Shown here: one piece after another, positions 8,713 through 17,138 of the stretch
How the letters are laid out: each line of letters opens with the position of its first letter
Numbering within the stretch: position 1 is the stretch's first letter
From: Muriicola sp. Z0-33
GTDB taxonomy: Bacteria > Bacteroidota > Bacteroidia > Flavobacteriales > Flavobacteriaceae
Length of the DNA: 64,000 nt
Reading direction: 5' to 3'
Assembly (NCBI RefSeq): GCF_026126425.1
Contig: NZ_JAFMPW010000010.1
Span: 62,001-126,000, forward strand
The notes under the pieces: model-generated
The model's database searches: none
What the model was told of the DNA's origin: nothing
The model's input: only the letters and a program-made list of their open reading frames with translations
Made by a program: the position numbers and the translations under genes

Positions 8713-9309
8713 ATGAAAAAATTACTTTCTTTAGGTTGGATTACTGCAGTTGCCTTTATCCTTGGCAGTATTTTATTGGGCAGTCAGTTAGATGATTATA
8801 GCATGATTTCTCAGACTGTAAGCGAAATTGGAGAAAAAGGTTCTCCGCTATATGTGCCCTGGCAAATATTCAGTATTGGAATTGGTTTGCTGTTTTTCTT
8901 ATTTTCGATGGCAATGATTGGGTTTGCAAGAAAACATAAACTTTCTATTATCCCGGGGATCTTTCTTGCATTCTATGGACTTTCGCAATTTGGAATTGGT
9001 TGGTTTCCTTCACCTCACCCACTCCATAACGTGTTTGGACTTTCAATGACCCTGGGTTATCTCTCCCCACTCATGTTTGCTTTGTTCTTTAGAAATAGAA
9101 TGGGTAAAACTTTTAAAATGATTTCTATCACAGCATTCTTATTAGTTGCGCTAGCCATTTTCCTAAATTTAACTCCAGCTTTTGCACCTGATCTTTATTC
9201 CCTTGAATATTATGGAATAGTACAACGGTTTTTATTATTTACCTTCTTTTTATACTGTGCCCTGTTAAGTTTAAAAGCAATAGACTATGCAACTGATGCA
9301 GCAAAATAG
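8713..9309 (+). CDS. DUF998-family membrane protein
   Basis: The protein has 198 residues and about six membrane helices. The opening helix is followed by LDDYSMISQTVSEIGEKGSP, the typical DUF998 segment after helix 1 (form: Y-x-x-x-x-x-x-S-E-L/I-G-x-x-G-x-P). A second typical element, FPSPHPLHNVFGLS, follows helix 3. The family has no established function; it is found in bacteria and archaea as small membrane proteins. No operon partner is clear; the neighbours on the same strand are also unknown membrane proteins. Confidence 0.75.
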   Translation: MKKLLSLGWITAVAFILGSILLGSQLDDYSMISQTVSEIGEKGSPLYVPWQIFSIGIGLLFFLFSMAMIGFARKHKLSIIPGIFLAFYGLSQFGIGWFPSPHPLHNVFGLSMTLGYLSPLMFALFFRNRMGKTFKMISITAFLLVALAIFLNLTPAFAPDLYSLEYYGIVQRFLLFTFFLYCALLSLKAIDYATDAAK

Positions 9310-9531
9310 ATAATCTATAACCCGCCTTAGTTGGAGGTGGATGTTCTTAGAATATCAGTGGCACAATCACCATCTGATAGCGAGGTATAATTCATATACC
9401 AGAAAATGCATTGTGCAACAATGCCCGTTCAGTGACAGGAAAGCGCCTAAGATTCATGGCATCTTTGGTGCCGGTTTTGGAAATAATTGATATTTTTAAA
9501 CCCCTGAAACCTGTGAATTAAATCCAAGCCT

Positions 9532-9969
9532 ATGAACGGTCGAAAAATAATTGCCTCTGTATTTATATTGATAGCTGTAGTCCTTGGGGTAGTTTTTTAT
9601 TCCCGACTCTCCTTTCCTGCGGGCCTTGAGCATTATTTTGATTCTGAATATTACAATCAGTTCGGACCCCTGGCCATATGTGTTGAACTGCTGATTGCGG
9701 GCTATTATCTAATTACTGGAAATAGCAAAACTAATTTCACCTTGGCTTTATTTGCATTTACTGCCATTTTAGATCCTATATTTAGTTTATTCGGACTTTT
9801 TACCAGCATTGTACCCAACTATGCTATGATTATTTTTATCTGTTGTGCATTAGTAGCACTATTCCTGGCATTTACAAATACGTTTAAATTAGGACGTATC
9901 TCCTGGGTTGGCGCCTTTCTTAGTTTTGTATTGGGTAGCGCTGTAGAATTGTTCTTCAATTATCTTTAA
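9532..9969 (+). CDS. Small integral membrane protein, unknown
   Basis: The protein has 145 residues and four predicted helices (about residues 6-25, 44-63, 68-95 and 103-143). The start MNGRKIIASVFILIAV gives an N-terminal positive charge followed by a membrane helix. No family motif is recognised. It is the third consecutive gene for a small membrane protein of unknown function on this strand, 222 bases after the DUF998 gene. Confidence 0.5.
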   Translation: MNGRKIIASVFILIAVVLGVVFYSRLSFPAGLEHYFDSEYYNQFGPLAICVELLIAGYYLITGNSKTNFTLALFAFTAILDPIFSLFGLFTSIVPNYAMIIFICCALVALFLAFTNTFKLGRISWVGAFLSFVLGSAVELFFNYL

Positions 9970-10186
9970 GACCAATTTGTTGGCTGATTCAATAGATTAT
10001 AATAAGATTGAAGGTAGTCATCTTGCGGGAAGCAGAATGGGAGCATATTAGAATGGCTATGGGCTGTTTCTCTTGAAGTAAATCCTTGAAAATTACTTTT
10101 TAAAATGCAATGTAACCTTGTGGTAGTAGAAAGAAGATACTTGCCTAACACACAAACTAAATACTTAATTAGAGGTATTCTATAAA

Positions 10187-10504
10187 TTACTCAATACCTG
10201 AGGCAGTCAATATCCTTGTTATAAGGCTAACTTCTTCTTCATTAATTATTCCATCAGCAAAAGCCGTTTCGTTTAAAATAACCTTTAAAGCGTGTTTTTT
10301 ACTGTTTGGCATAGACGCCAGTATGGAAATAGCCTCTTTGGCATTAATCTCCCTGGCTTCTTCTACAAGGGTTCTGTCGAACTTTAGAATTTCCAGTATT
10401 TTATTCAGGAAACTGATCTCTTTTTTGTCTACATGTCCGTCTACAAGAATTACCTCATCAATAGCTTTGATAATCGCCAATTTTTCAGCCAGATTGAACT
10501 CCAT
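10187..10504 (-). CDS. TerB-like protein
   Basis: The protein has 105 residues and is mainly alpha-helical. Two repeats of the TerB signature are visible: ILVDGHVDKKEISFL and AFADGIINEEEVSLI, each a helix followed by a D-G-x-h-x-x-x-E metal-binding-like turn. TerB and TerB-like domains are small cytoplasmic proteins named from tellurite resistance and often found beside membrane or stress-response systems. No other ter gene is nearby, so a tellurite role is not supported. It sits at the edge of the caspase/CHAT region, has its own promoter, and could be unrelated to it. Confidence 0.7.
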   Translation of the reverse strand: MEFNLAEKLAIIKAIDEVILVDGHVDKKEISFLNKILEILKFDRTLVEEAREINAKEAISILASMPNSKKHALKVILNETAFADGIINEEEVSLITRILTASGIE

Positions 10505-10535
10505 TTATTTTATTCTTTAGATTGCTAGTTAGCGA

Positions 10536-10565
10536 CAAATTTAAACTAATTGCACTTAAAACAAA
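10536..10565 (-). promoter_or_regulatory. Promoter of the TerB-like gene
   Basis: On the minus strand TTTG (10565-10562) and TAAATTTG (10543-10536) match the Bacteroidota -33 and -7 elements with an 18-base spacer. The -7 box is 31 bases before the start codon at 10504. Confidence 0.6.
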
Positions 10566-10755
10566 GATTATTTTTCAGATAAACCCATATACCTCCAATA
10601 AGGACAAAAGAGTATTTATTACAGCAATTTAAGACCTCATTACATCTCTGATTGTGAAGATAATTCTGAAATTGGGAATACCAATGGTAGTGAAATTACC
10701 CTGGGGTAAAATGACGATCACTTATTATTTTTCTCAGGTCCTGAACTGGACTTGA

Positions 10756-11646
10756 TTATCTGCATGGTAACGGCGGTTTCGGGCCATCCTTCGATTTGAT
10801 AACAGGGCCGTCCTTGGATTTGATCACAGGTCCTGATTTGGACTTGATTACAGGGCCATCTTTGGATTTGATCACCGGTCCGGATTTGGACTTAATCACA
10901 GGGCCATCTTTAGACTTGATCACCGGTCCGGATTTGGACTTGATTACGGGGCCATCCTTAGATTTGATCACCGGTCCGGATTTGGACTTGATTACAGGGC
11001 CGTCCTTAGACTTGATCACCGGTCCGGATTTGGACTTGATTACAGGGCCGTCCTTAGACTTGATCACCGGTCCGGATTTGGACTTAATCACAGGGCCGTC
11101 CTTAGACTTAATAACCGGTCCGGATTTAGACTTGATTACGGGGCCATCCTTAGACTTGATCACTGGTCCGGATTTGGACTTGATCACAGGGCCATCTTTA
11201 GACTTAATAACCGGTCCTGATTTGGACTTGATCACAGGGCCATCCTTGGATTTGATCACCGGTCCGGATTTGGACTTGATCACAGGGCCATCCTTAGATT
11301 TGATCACCGGTCCTGATTTGGACTTGATCACAGGGCCATCCTTAGATTTGATCACCGGTCCTGATTTGGACTTGATCACAGGGCCATCCTTAGACTTGAT
11401 CACCGGTCCGGATTTGGACTTGATCACAGGGCCATCTTTAGACTTAATAACCGGTCCGGATTTGGACTTGATCACAGGGCCATCTTTAGACTTAATAACC
11501 GGTCCGGATTTGGACTTAATTACAGGTCCTGATTTAGATTTAATGACGGGCCCAGTCTTCGACTTAATGACTGGCCCGGATTTGGATTTGATGACAGGAC
11601 CCGATTTAGATTTAAGGCCGGACCCCTTTCCAGCTTGTTTGGACAT
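10756..11646 (-). CDS. Lysine-rich octapeptide-repeat protein
   Basis: The 296 residues are MSKQAGKGSGL, then 34 copies of an eight-residue unit KSK(S/D/T)GPVI, then a short tail KSKDGPKPPLPCR. The first five units have S or T at position 4; after that S and D alternate, giving a 48-base super-period. It is strongly basic and has no signal peptide or membrane helix. The opposite strand is also open over the array. This strand is preferred because three units carry GTC (Val kept) where the other strand changes Ile to Met, and an outlying unit costs one Ser-to-Thr change here but two non-conservative changes there. The regular period suggests a beta-solenoid, fibre or surface-binding polymer. 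I know no named family. It is divergent from the TPR gene at 11752. Confidence 0.6.
   Translation of the reverse strand: MSKQAGKGSGLKSKSGPVIKSKSGPVIKSKTGPVIKSKSGPVIKSKSGPVIKSKDGPVIKSKSGPVIKSKDGPVIKSKSGPVIKSKDGPVIKSKSGPVIKSKDGPVIKSKSGPVIKSKDGPVIKSKSGPVIKSKDGPVIKSKSGPVIKSKDGPVIKSKSGPVIKSKDGPVIKSKSGPVIKSKDGPVIKSKSGPVIKSKDGPVIKSKSGPVIKSKDGPVIKSKSGPVIKSKDGPVIKSKSGPVIKSKDGPVIKSKSGPVIKSKDGPVIKSKSGPVIKSKDGPVIKSKDGPKPPLPCR
10798..11613. repeat. Tandem array of 34 units of 24 bp
   Basis: The array consists of about 34 direct 24-bp units, mostly paired into 48-bp super-units that alternate GATTTGGACTTGAT-type and CCATCTTTAGACTTGAT-type halves. Differences between units are mainly at third codon positions, which are shared between this frame and the opposite-strand frame, so the peptide is kept while the DNA drifts. 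Length change by slippage in 24- or 48-bp steps would preserve the frame. There are no spacers, so it is not a CRISPR array. Confidence 0.95.
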
Positions 11647-11751
11647 GATTGTGGTTTTAAGTTTAGTTTATTACTATATTAGTAAAAAATACAACCGAAA
11701 CCAAGAATCGAGCCATCTAATTAATGAATTAAAGGCTTTTCATTCCCTAAA

Positions 11752-13752
11752 ATGAAATTTAAAAAATTCATCAATCAGTGCCGTGAAAAAGACGTATTAA
11801 AGAACCTTTCTATTTACATAGTTTCCAGTTGGGTTCTTTTACAAGTAGTGGCGCTTATAGCAGAACCGTTAGGTTTTTCAAGTTCAATTGTTGCATATCT
11901 CCTGCTGCTTTTGATGTTAGGTTTCCCCCTCTATATTTATTGGGTGTGGGAGTATCAACTGGCCGCTACCATTAAGAAAAAACCACTTTTAGATAAAGCA
12001 GGGAATCCTATCCCTGGAAAATTCACTAAGAGCGCGTTTCAAAAAACCTACTTCTCCTTTTTAAGCATAATCAGCATAATTGCTGTAGGTATATCGGTTA
12101 TTATTGTCAGAAAGAATTTTGTTACCCAAATTGATTTAAGAGAAGTCCAGGCGGAGGATAAAATAGCCGTACTGAAGTTCGATAATAATACGGGGGATGA
12201 GAAATACGATATCGCCGGGAAAATGGCAGTAGATTGGATCATACACGGTATTACCCAGAATAAAGTGGGACAGGTAATTTCACCGGAGGTAATAGCAGAT
12301 TATTCTACCCTTTATAGCGCATCACTTGGGCCATCTAGTGAAAATGATTTGGTCACCGATTATCTTAAGCCATCAAAAATCGTAGAAGGAGAATTCTTTT
12401 TAGACAAGAACAAATTGTTATTTCTATGTTCTATCAGAGATGTAATAGAAGACAAAACACTAATTTCTTTTGAGACTGTAGAATGTAATCCGGAATCGCC
12501 TTTAGAATGCATAGAAGTACTTAAAGAACGTATACTTGGATTTTTGGTAACCGAAGAAAACAGGTTTCTAAGCCTCCAGGATACCCCGCCCAGTTTTGAG
12601 GCTTATAAATATTTGAACAGGGCAAAGAACCAAAGTAAACTTGGAATTTACGATGATTATCTTGATTTACTTAATGCCGCAATCGCATCAGACAGTAACT
12701 ATTTTGAGCCTAAAGTGTACAAATTTATGTACTACTATAATGTACAGGAATATGGTATAGCAGATTCGCTGTTGCAAAAGCTTACCACAAAGGCTGATGT
12801 TTATGACCGGCAACAAATATTGATTAATCTATATAAGGGACTATTAGAAGGAGATAATAAATCTGCCTATGAATACCAGCAAAAAGAATACAATTATACG
12901 CCCTTTCATATGGAGACCAATACCAGTATGATGACCTTGTCTTTGCAACTGGTAAATAAACCCCAGGCTGTTGATTCTATATATGGGGTAATAGACATAA
13001 AGGGGATAAAACTTCAGGAGTGTGAAAATTGTGTAGAACGTTACAAAATAAAGGCCCTGGCCAACATAGAACTCCAAAAATATGATGAGGCTATAGCCTT
13101 GCTGGAAGACCATGCCAACCTAAGAAAGTACACTATTCTTAAAAAAGTACTGCTAAGAGCGTACATTAGATCTGCCAGATATGATGCCGCCCAAAAACTG
13201 CTATCTACTATACAACTCCTCAATGTAGAAGAGTGGATGGACATCTATTTATTTGCTGCCAAAGAATTTGTTATGATGGGGGAAAAGGAAATGGCCGATC
13301 AGTATTTAAAAGATATAATTTCCTCCCTGGGTAATACATCAACAATCCTGGATACGGAACAAAAAAAGATACTTGCTGAATCTTTGTATCTGACAGAACA
13401 GTACTCCCTTGCACAAAGAGAACTTGAAGAAATAGTTAAGGAGAATCCCTCACTTTATTCACAAAAAGCTTTATTGGCCATTATTCATACTAAAAATAAA
13501 AATACCACCCAGGCCGAGGCGATTATTAAAAGTTTAACAGATATATCAACAGATTACCTCTATGGTAAGGTAGATTATGCCATTGCTCAATATTATGCTG
13601 CCATAGAGGACGATTCTAATACATTTGAATATCTTTATAAGGCTATCGCCGCGGGTCATTGGTATGAGACCTCATCGTTCCAGAACGATTATATGTTTAG
13701 ATCATATTTTCAAAAGGAAGAATTTGAACCAATTTTAAATTATTGCCACTAA
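11752..13752 (+). CDS. Membrane-anchored TolB/FlgO-like and TPR protein
   Basis: The protein has 666 residues. The N-terminus, KFINQCREKDVLKNLSIYI, followed by VSSWVLLQVV, is the signature of bacterial signalling proteins that combine membrane helices with TPR arrays (often found in adenylate-cyclase-like or TolB-like proteins). Three membrane helices lie at about 18-38, 43-66 and 101-121. A TolB N-terminal/FlgO-like domain starts at IAVLKFDNNTGDEKYD, about residue 138, and TPR-like helices run from about 285 to the end. It probably displays a protein-binding surface at the membrane. It is followed after 29 bases by the caspase-hydrolase gene, so the two are likely one operon; a sensor or scaffold role is inferred. 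Confidence 0.7.
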   Translation: MKFKKFINQCREKDVLKNLSIYIVSSWVLLQVVALIAEPLGFSSSIVAYLLLLLMLGFPLYIYWVWEYQLAATIKKKPLLDKAGNPIPGKFTKSAFQKTYFSFLSIISIIAVGISVIIVRKNFVTQIDLREVQAEDKIAVLKFDNNTGDEKYDIAGKMAVDWIIHGITQNKVGQVISPEVIADYSTLYSASLGPSSENDLVTDYLKPSKIVEGEFFLDKNKLLFLCSIRDVIEDKTLISFETVECNPESPLECIEVLKERILGFLVTEENRFLSLQDTPPSFEAYKYLNRAKNQSKLGIYDDYLDLLNAAIASDSNYFEPKVYKFMYYYNVQEYGIADSLLQKLTTKADVYDRQQILINLYKGLLEGDNKSAYEYQQKEYNYTPFHMETNTSMMTLSLQLVNKPQAVDSIYGVIDIKGIKLQECENCVERYKIKALANIELQKYDEAIALLEDHANLRKYTILKKVLLRAYIRSARYDAAQKLLSTIQLLNVEEWMDIYLFAAKEFVMMGEKEMADQYLKDIISSLGNTSTILDTEQKKILAESLYLTEQYSLAQRELEEIVKENPSLYSQKALLAIIHTKNKNTTQAEAIIKSLTDISTDYLYGKVDYAIAQYYAAIEDDSNTFEYLYKAIAAGHWYETSSFQNDYMFRSYFQKEEFEPILNYCH

Positions 13753-13781
13753 ATTAATAGCTACTCTTTAATACAAAGACA

Positions 13782-16046
13782 ATGAGTAAATTAAATAACG
13801 CATATGCCTTGCTCATAGGCATTGAATACGAAGATGGCCTTAATACCATTGGTGATGCAGAAGATATCGCGGCCATATTAACCGATGAACATCTATGTGG
13901 CTACCCTTCTGAAAATGTAATCCTATTAAAAGCAGATCAGGCAGATAGGGAAGGAATTCTCAATGGCTTTGAACATCTTAAAGAACAGACTGATGAAAAT
14001 TCTTCTGTTTTTATTTTTTATTCTGGTCATGGTGGTGTGCTCGGAGATACCTTTCATTTTGTGCCTTACGGTATGAAAGACGGTATGACCGAAGAAGAGT
14101 ACAAAGCAGCTTGGGTGACTGCGGATGAAATAAAACAAAAAATCAATTCACTATCTACCAGACGTCTGATTTTCTTTCTGGATTGCTGCCATGCCACTGG
14201 AATTGCAAAAAGCGATTTTAGTACGGCTCAGGGTACAACAACCGCAGACCATGATTCAGAAGGAGGAGACGCCGAAAAATTTGACAAAGCTGAAGGGCTG
14301 GCTCAAAAAATAGACAATGAAAGAGGTATCTCTATTGTAGCCTCCTGTAAAGAAGAACAGCAATCCTATCAACTTGGCGATGACAGGAACAGTTTATTCA
14401 CCAAACATTTAATTCAGGCCTTAAAAGGTAATCATCAGACACATTTTGTAGAACCCTATGTGCGTATTTTAGAGGTGGCGGGGTATCTTTTAAGAGCTAT
14501 TCCTCCGGTTATTGAAGCCGCAGCAGCCAGCTGTGATCCTCCGCTAGATATTAAACAGGAGCCCTACGTAAACCTGGAGATGTACGATAATTTCATTCTC
14601 AGTTATGTACCTGAAGAACTGCGTAAAAAATTAGCCCTTAAAGCACCAGATGAAGGGGTTATTGATAGCGCCAAAGGTCATAAAGAGGTGAAAACCATTT
14701 TCAGAGAATCACCAGGGGCCAATAATCTGCTTTTGTTTATTCATGGTTTTTCGGGAGAGGCAGGAGATACCTTCGGAAATATTCCGGAGATGTTGATGAA
14801 CGATTCCAGTATGGATGGTTGGGATATGAAACCCTTTGGTTACTCTAGTTACATCAGCCCGGAAATGGGAAAAGACATCTGGGCCGGTATAGAAGATATT
14901 GATAGAATTTCAAACTATCTATGCACCTCGGTAAAATACAAATTCGACAAGTACGACCGGATTGCCATTGTTGCTCACAGTTTGGGTGGATTAATAGCTC
15001 AAAGGGCTATCCTGGATTTTAAGGAAGAATACCGCAATAAATTGTCTCATCTGGTTTTGCTGGGGACCCCAAGTAATGGTATTGCCCCTGCCAAACTTTC
15101 AAAAGTTTGGAATAATAAGTACAATGAGATGAGCAGTGAAGGTGAATTCATAACCAGCCTCAGAAAAGATTGGGAGAGGCAATACAAAGATGATTATCCG
15201 TTCAATTTAAAGGTGGTAGCCTCCACCGAAGATGAGTTTGTCTCTATAGATTCTTGCTATGCTCCTTTTAACAATGATCATCATGTAACCATAGACGGAA
15301 GGCACCTTTCCATGGTGAAACCAACAGATGAGAACGATGATTGCTATCAACTAATCTTGAGCACCCTTACCAATTCTGAATTTCATAATCAGTATACCAA
15401 TAGTGAAGAAATAAATATTGCTCTGGGTAAGTATGATGTGGTGGTGAAGCAACTACTGCCAAGAAAGGATGAACTGGACGCCGCAGGATTAAAACGCCTT
15501 ATTTTTAGCCTGGAAGGCTTAGACAGAAGAGAAGAGGCCCTTCAAATCCTTAATGAGCATCCAAAGGCTCAGGAAGATACAGACTTGATGGGTATTATTG
15601 GTGGCAGGTACAAACGTGCATATCTCAAATTCCCTTCTGAAAGTGACGGTGATGCAGCTTTTGTGTATTATGAACTGGCACTGGAACAGTCTAGAGCCAA
15701 AGAAAATTACGGGCAAATATATTATCATGCCATTAATCTGGCATTTCTAAGTATTGTGGTGCTTAATGACCAGGAGAAAATGCTGGCCTATGCCAGGATG
15801 GCTTTAGATGCCGCAGAAAAATGCAAAGATGATCCCTGGAAAAATGCGACAATAGCAGAGGCCAACCTCTATTTGCAAAATTTTGAGAAAGCCAAAGAAT
15901 ATTATCTAAAGGCTTCTGAAAATTCCGGGATAAGAGAGAAAATATCCATGCACCTCAATGCCTATGCTGGCTATACAGCTCTGATGCAAACCAACAATCC
16001 GGAAGACGATTTTATACTATTTCTAAAGGAGAACTTTTTGTCTTAG
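13782..16046 (+). CDS. Caspase-like protease fused to alpha/beta hydrolase and TPR repeats
   Basis: The protein has 754 residues in three parts. Residues 5-260 are a peptidase C14 (caspase/metacaspase) domain: NAYALLIGIEYED, His83 in FYSGHGG, and Cys136 in FLDCCHATG. Residues 300-530 are an alpha/beta hydrolase: oxyanion-type strand LLLFIHGFSGEAGDTF, nucleophile Ser400 in VAHSLGGLIAQ, and a probable catalytic His508. Residues 550-754 form TPR-like helices. The start MSKLNNAYALLIGI fits the family. There is no signal peptide, so it is cytoplasmic. The two catalytic domains are joined in one chain, so proteolysis could release or activate the hydrolase; that step is inference. It lies in an operon-like run with the genes at 11752 and 16064. 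Confidence 0.88.
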   Translation: MSKLNNAYALLIGIEYEDGLNTIGDAEDIAAILTDEHLCGYPSENVILLKADQADREGILNGFEHLKEQTDENSSVFIFYSGHGGVLGDTFHFVPYGMKDGMTEEEYKAAWVTADEIKQKINSLSTRRLIFFLDCCHATGIAKSDFSTAQGTTTADHDSEGGDAEKFDKAEGLAQKIDNERGISIVASCKEEQQSYQLGDDRNSLFTKHLIQALKGNHQTHFVEPYVRILEVAGYLLRAIPPVIEAAAASCDPPLDIKQEPYVNLEMYDNFILSYVPEELRKKLALKAPDEGVIDSAKGHKEVKTIFRESPGANNLLLFIHGFSGEAGDTFGNIPEMLMNDSSMDGWDMKPFGYSSYISPEMGKDIWAGIEDIDRISNYLCTSVKYKFDKYDRIAIVAHSLGGLIAQRAILDFKEEYRNKLSHLVLLGTPSNGIAPAKLSKVWNNKYNEMSSEGEFITSLRKDWERQYKDDYPFNLKVVASTEDEFVSIDSCYAPFNNDHHVTIDGRHLSMVKPTDENDDCYQLILSTLTNSEFHNQYTNSEEINIALGKYDVVVKQLLPRKDELDAAGLKRLIFSLEGLDRREEALQILNEHPKAQEDTDLMGIIGGRYKRAYLKFPSESDGDAAFVYYELALEQSRAKENYGQIYYHAINLAFLSIVVLNDQEKMLAYARMALDAAEKCKDDPWKNATIAEANLYLQNFEKAKEYYLKASENSGIREKISMHLNAYAGYTALMQTNNPEDDFILFLKENFLS

Positions 16047-16063
16047 TTTAAAAGCCTTATCCT

Positions 16064-16285
16064 ATGCTCGAGTTTAAAAAAAATAAAATTCCCGATCTGA
16101 AATTTAAGGCTGCGATTAAAAAACCAATTGCTGTCAGATGCGTTCAGATTCATGAACCCTTTATGGTAGAAACCATGGAGGGCAAATTAAATGGTAAGGC
16201 CGGAGATTGGTTAATGGTTGGGGTTAATGGGGAAATGTATCCTATTGATCAGGACATCTTTCAAAAGACCTATGACATTTGTTAA
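16064..16285 (+). CDS. Small PGDYG-like domain protein
   Basis: The 73-residue protein ends with the pattern PIAVRCVQIHEPFMVETMEG, GKAGDWLMVG and GEMYPIDQDIFQKTYDIC. This is the small domain often annotated as PGDYG-like: a lysine-rich start, an EPFxVET strand, GDWL, GE-YP and IFxxTY. It occurs in phages and in bacterial conflict-type loci, with no proven activity. It follows the caspase-hydrolase gene by 17 bases and is likely co-transcribed, so a partner or regulator role is plausible. Its stop lies only 26 bases from the end of the convergent caspase gene. Confidence 0.7.
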   Translation: MLEFKKNKIPDLKFKAAIKKPIAVRCVQIHEPFMVETMEGKLNGKAGDWLMVGVNGEMYPIDQDIFQKTYDIC

Positions 16286-16310
16286 CCAAAATAGCAAGCT
16301 CTTAACCCTC

Positions 16311-17126
16311 TTAAAAGAAAGTTTCCTCCCCGCTAAATTCAAATTCTGAATTGCCATAGCCGAACATATTGGGATTTTGGACCAGAACATCCGGTTGGGT
16401 GGCCTCCTCCAGGACTTTAGGAACTTCTGCCGCCACAACATTAAAAAATGAAGCATAGCTTAAATTTTCCCCTCCCTCCAGCGTTTTTTTGAATATAGTG
16501 GTAAAGAGGCCATTTTCTCCGAATTCATAAGATAGTTGTTCGTCCTGGCAGCCGGAAAACTGTAGTACCCTTGCCCCCATCGCATCACGTGTAACCGCCG
16601 ATCTGTTTAAAATTGGCATATAAACAGATGTATTTTTCAGAATGGTTCTTTGACTGATATCTGCAGGGGCTTTTCTAATTTTAAACGCAGGTTGCGCCCG
16701 TGAAACAGAACCGGAATGGCAACTATCCGATACCATAAAGATTTTTACCCCGGTATTAAACGCTTTAAAGGCTTCAAACAATTCATCGTCTATTAACTGC
16801 CGATTAAAAAGGCACCAGGTCTCGTCAAATTCATCTTCAGCTTCATCATTATTGATATCCCTTACCTGTGACCCGTGCCCGGAATAAGTAAAAAAGAAGA
16901 GATCCCCTTTTTCCAAATCCTCTGCGTAGGATGTTAGATTTTTAATCACAGCATCACTGGTGGCAGCGCGATTCTGCAAAACAATAATTTTATCAAATTC
17001 GGCCTTTTCACTTAAACCTTTGTAAAACTCGCTATCCTTAACGCAGCAATCCAATTTCCCATCCCAGCCGTCGTAATGCTCAGGATCTACTACATTAAGT
17101 CCGAGGTGTAATGCATATTTTTTCAT
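16311..17126 (-). CDS. Stand-alone caspase-family protease (peptidase C14)
   Basis: The protein has 271 residues, about the size of one C14 domain. It carries ALHLGLNVVDP at the start, His84 in YSGHGSQVRD, the acidic stretch DEAEDEFDETWCL, LIDDEL, and Cys136 in VSDSCHSGS. These are the catalytic His-Cys dyad and substrate-pocket residues of metacaspase-like bacterial proteases, which usually cut after Arg or Lys. No prodomain or signal peptide is present. The start lies 12 bases after the stop of the giant CHAT protein gene, so the two are one operon. It may be the executioner partner of that protein; this is inference. Confidence 0.9.
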   Translation of the reverse strand: MKKYALHLGLNVVDPEHYDGWDGKLDCCVKDSEFYKGLSEKAEFDKIIVLQNRAATSDAVIKNLTSYAEDLEKGDLFFFTYSGHGSQVRDINNDEAEDEFDETWCLFNRQLIDDELFEAFKAFNTGVKIFMVSDSCHSGSVSRAQPAFKIRKAPADISQRTILKNTSVYMPILNRSAVTRDAMGARVLQFSGCQDEQLSYEFGENGLFTTIFKKTLEGGENLSYASFFNVVAAEVPKVLEEATQPDVLVQNPNMFGYGNSEFEFSGEETFF

Positions 17127-17138
17127 AATTCTATTTCT

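Noticed and set aside
9310-9531. Possible gene remnant reading HGIFGAGFGNN
   Set aside because: A short in-frame stretch before a stop exists, but no family match could be made, so it is not reported as a feature.
9966-10151. Minus-strand frame of 61 codons
   Set aside because: No family resemblance, and it directly abuts the membrane-protein gene end; treated as non-coding.
10187-10504. Tellurite-resistance cluster based on the TerB-like protein
   Set aside because: No other ter gene is present, and the domain is widespread outside tellurite systems.
10798-11613. CRISPR-like array
   Set aside because: The units are contiguous with no unique spacers and preserve a peptide period of eight residues; this is a coding tandem repeat.
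10796-11755. Plus-strand reading frame MITGPSLDL... of 319 codons over the repeat array
   Set aside because: The minus-strand frame conserves residues better at the units that tell the two apart (Val kept versus Ile changed to Met; one change versus two), and the plus frame runs into the start of the TPR gene.
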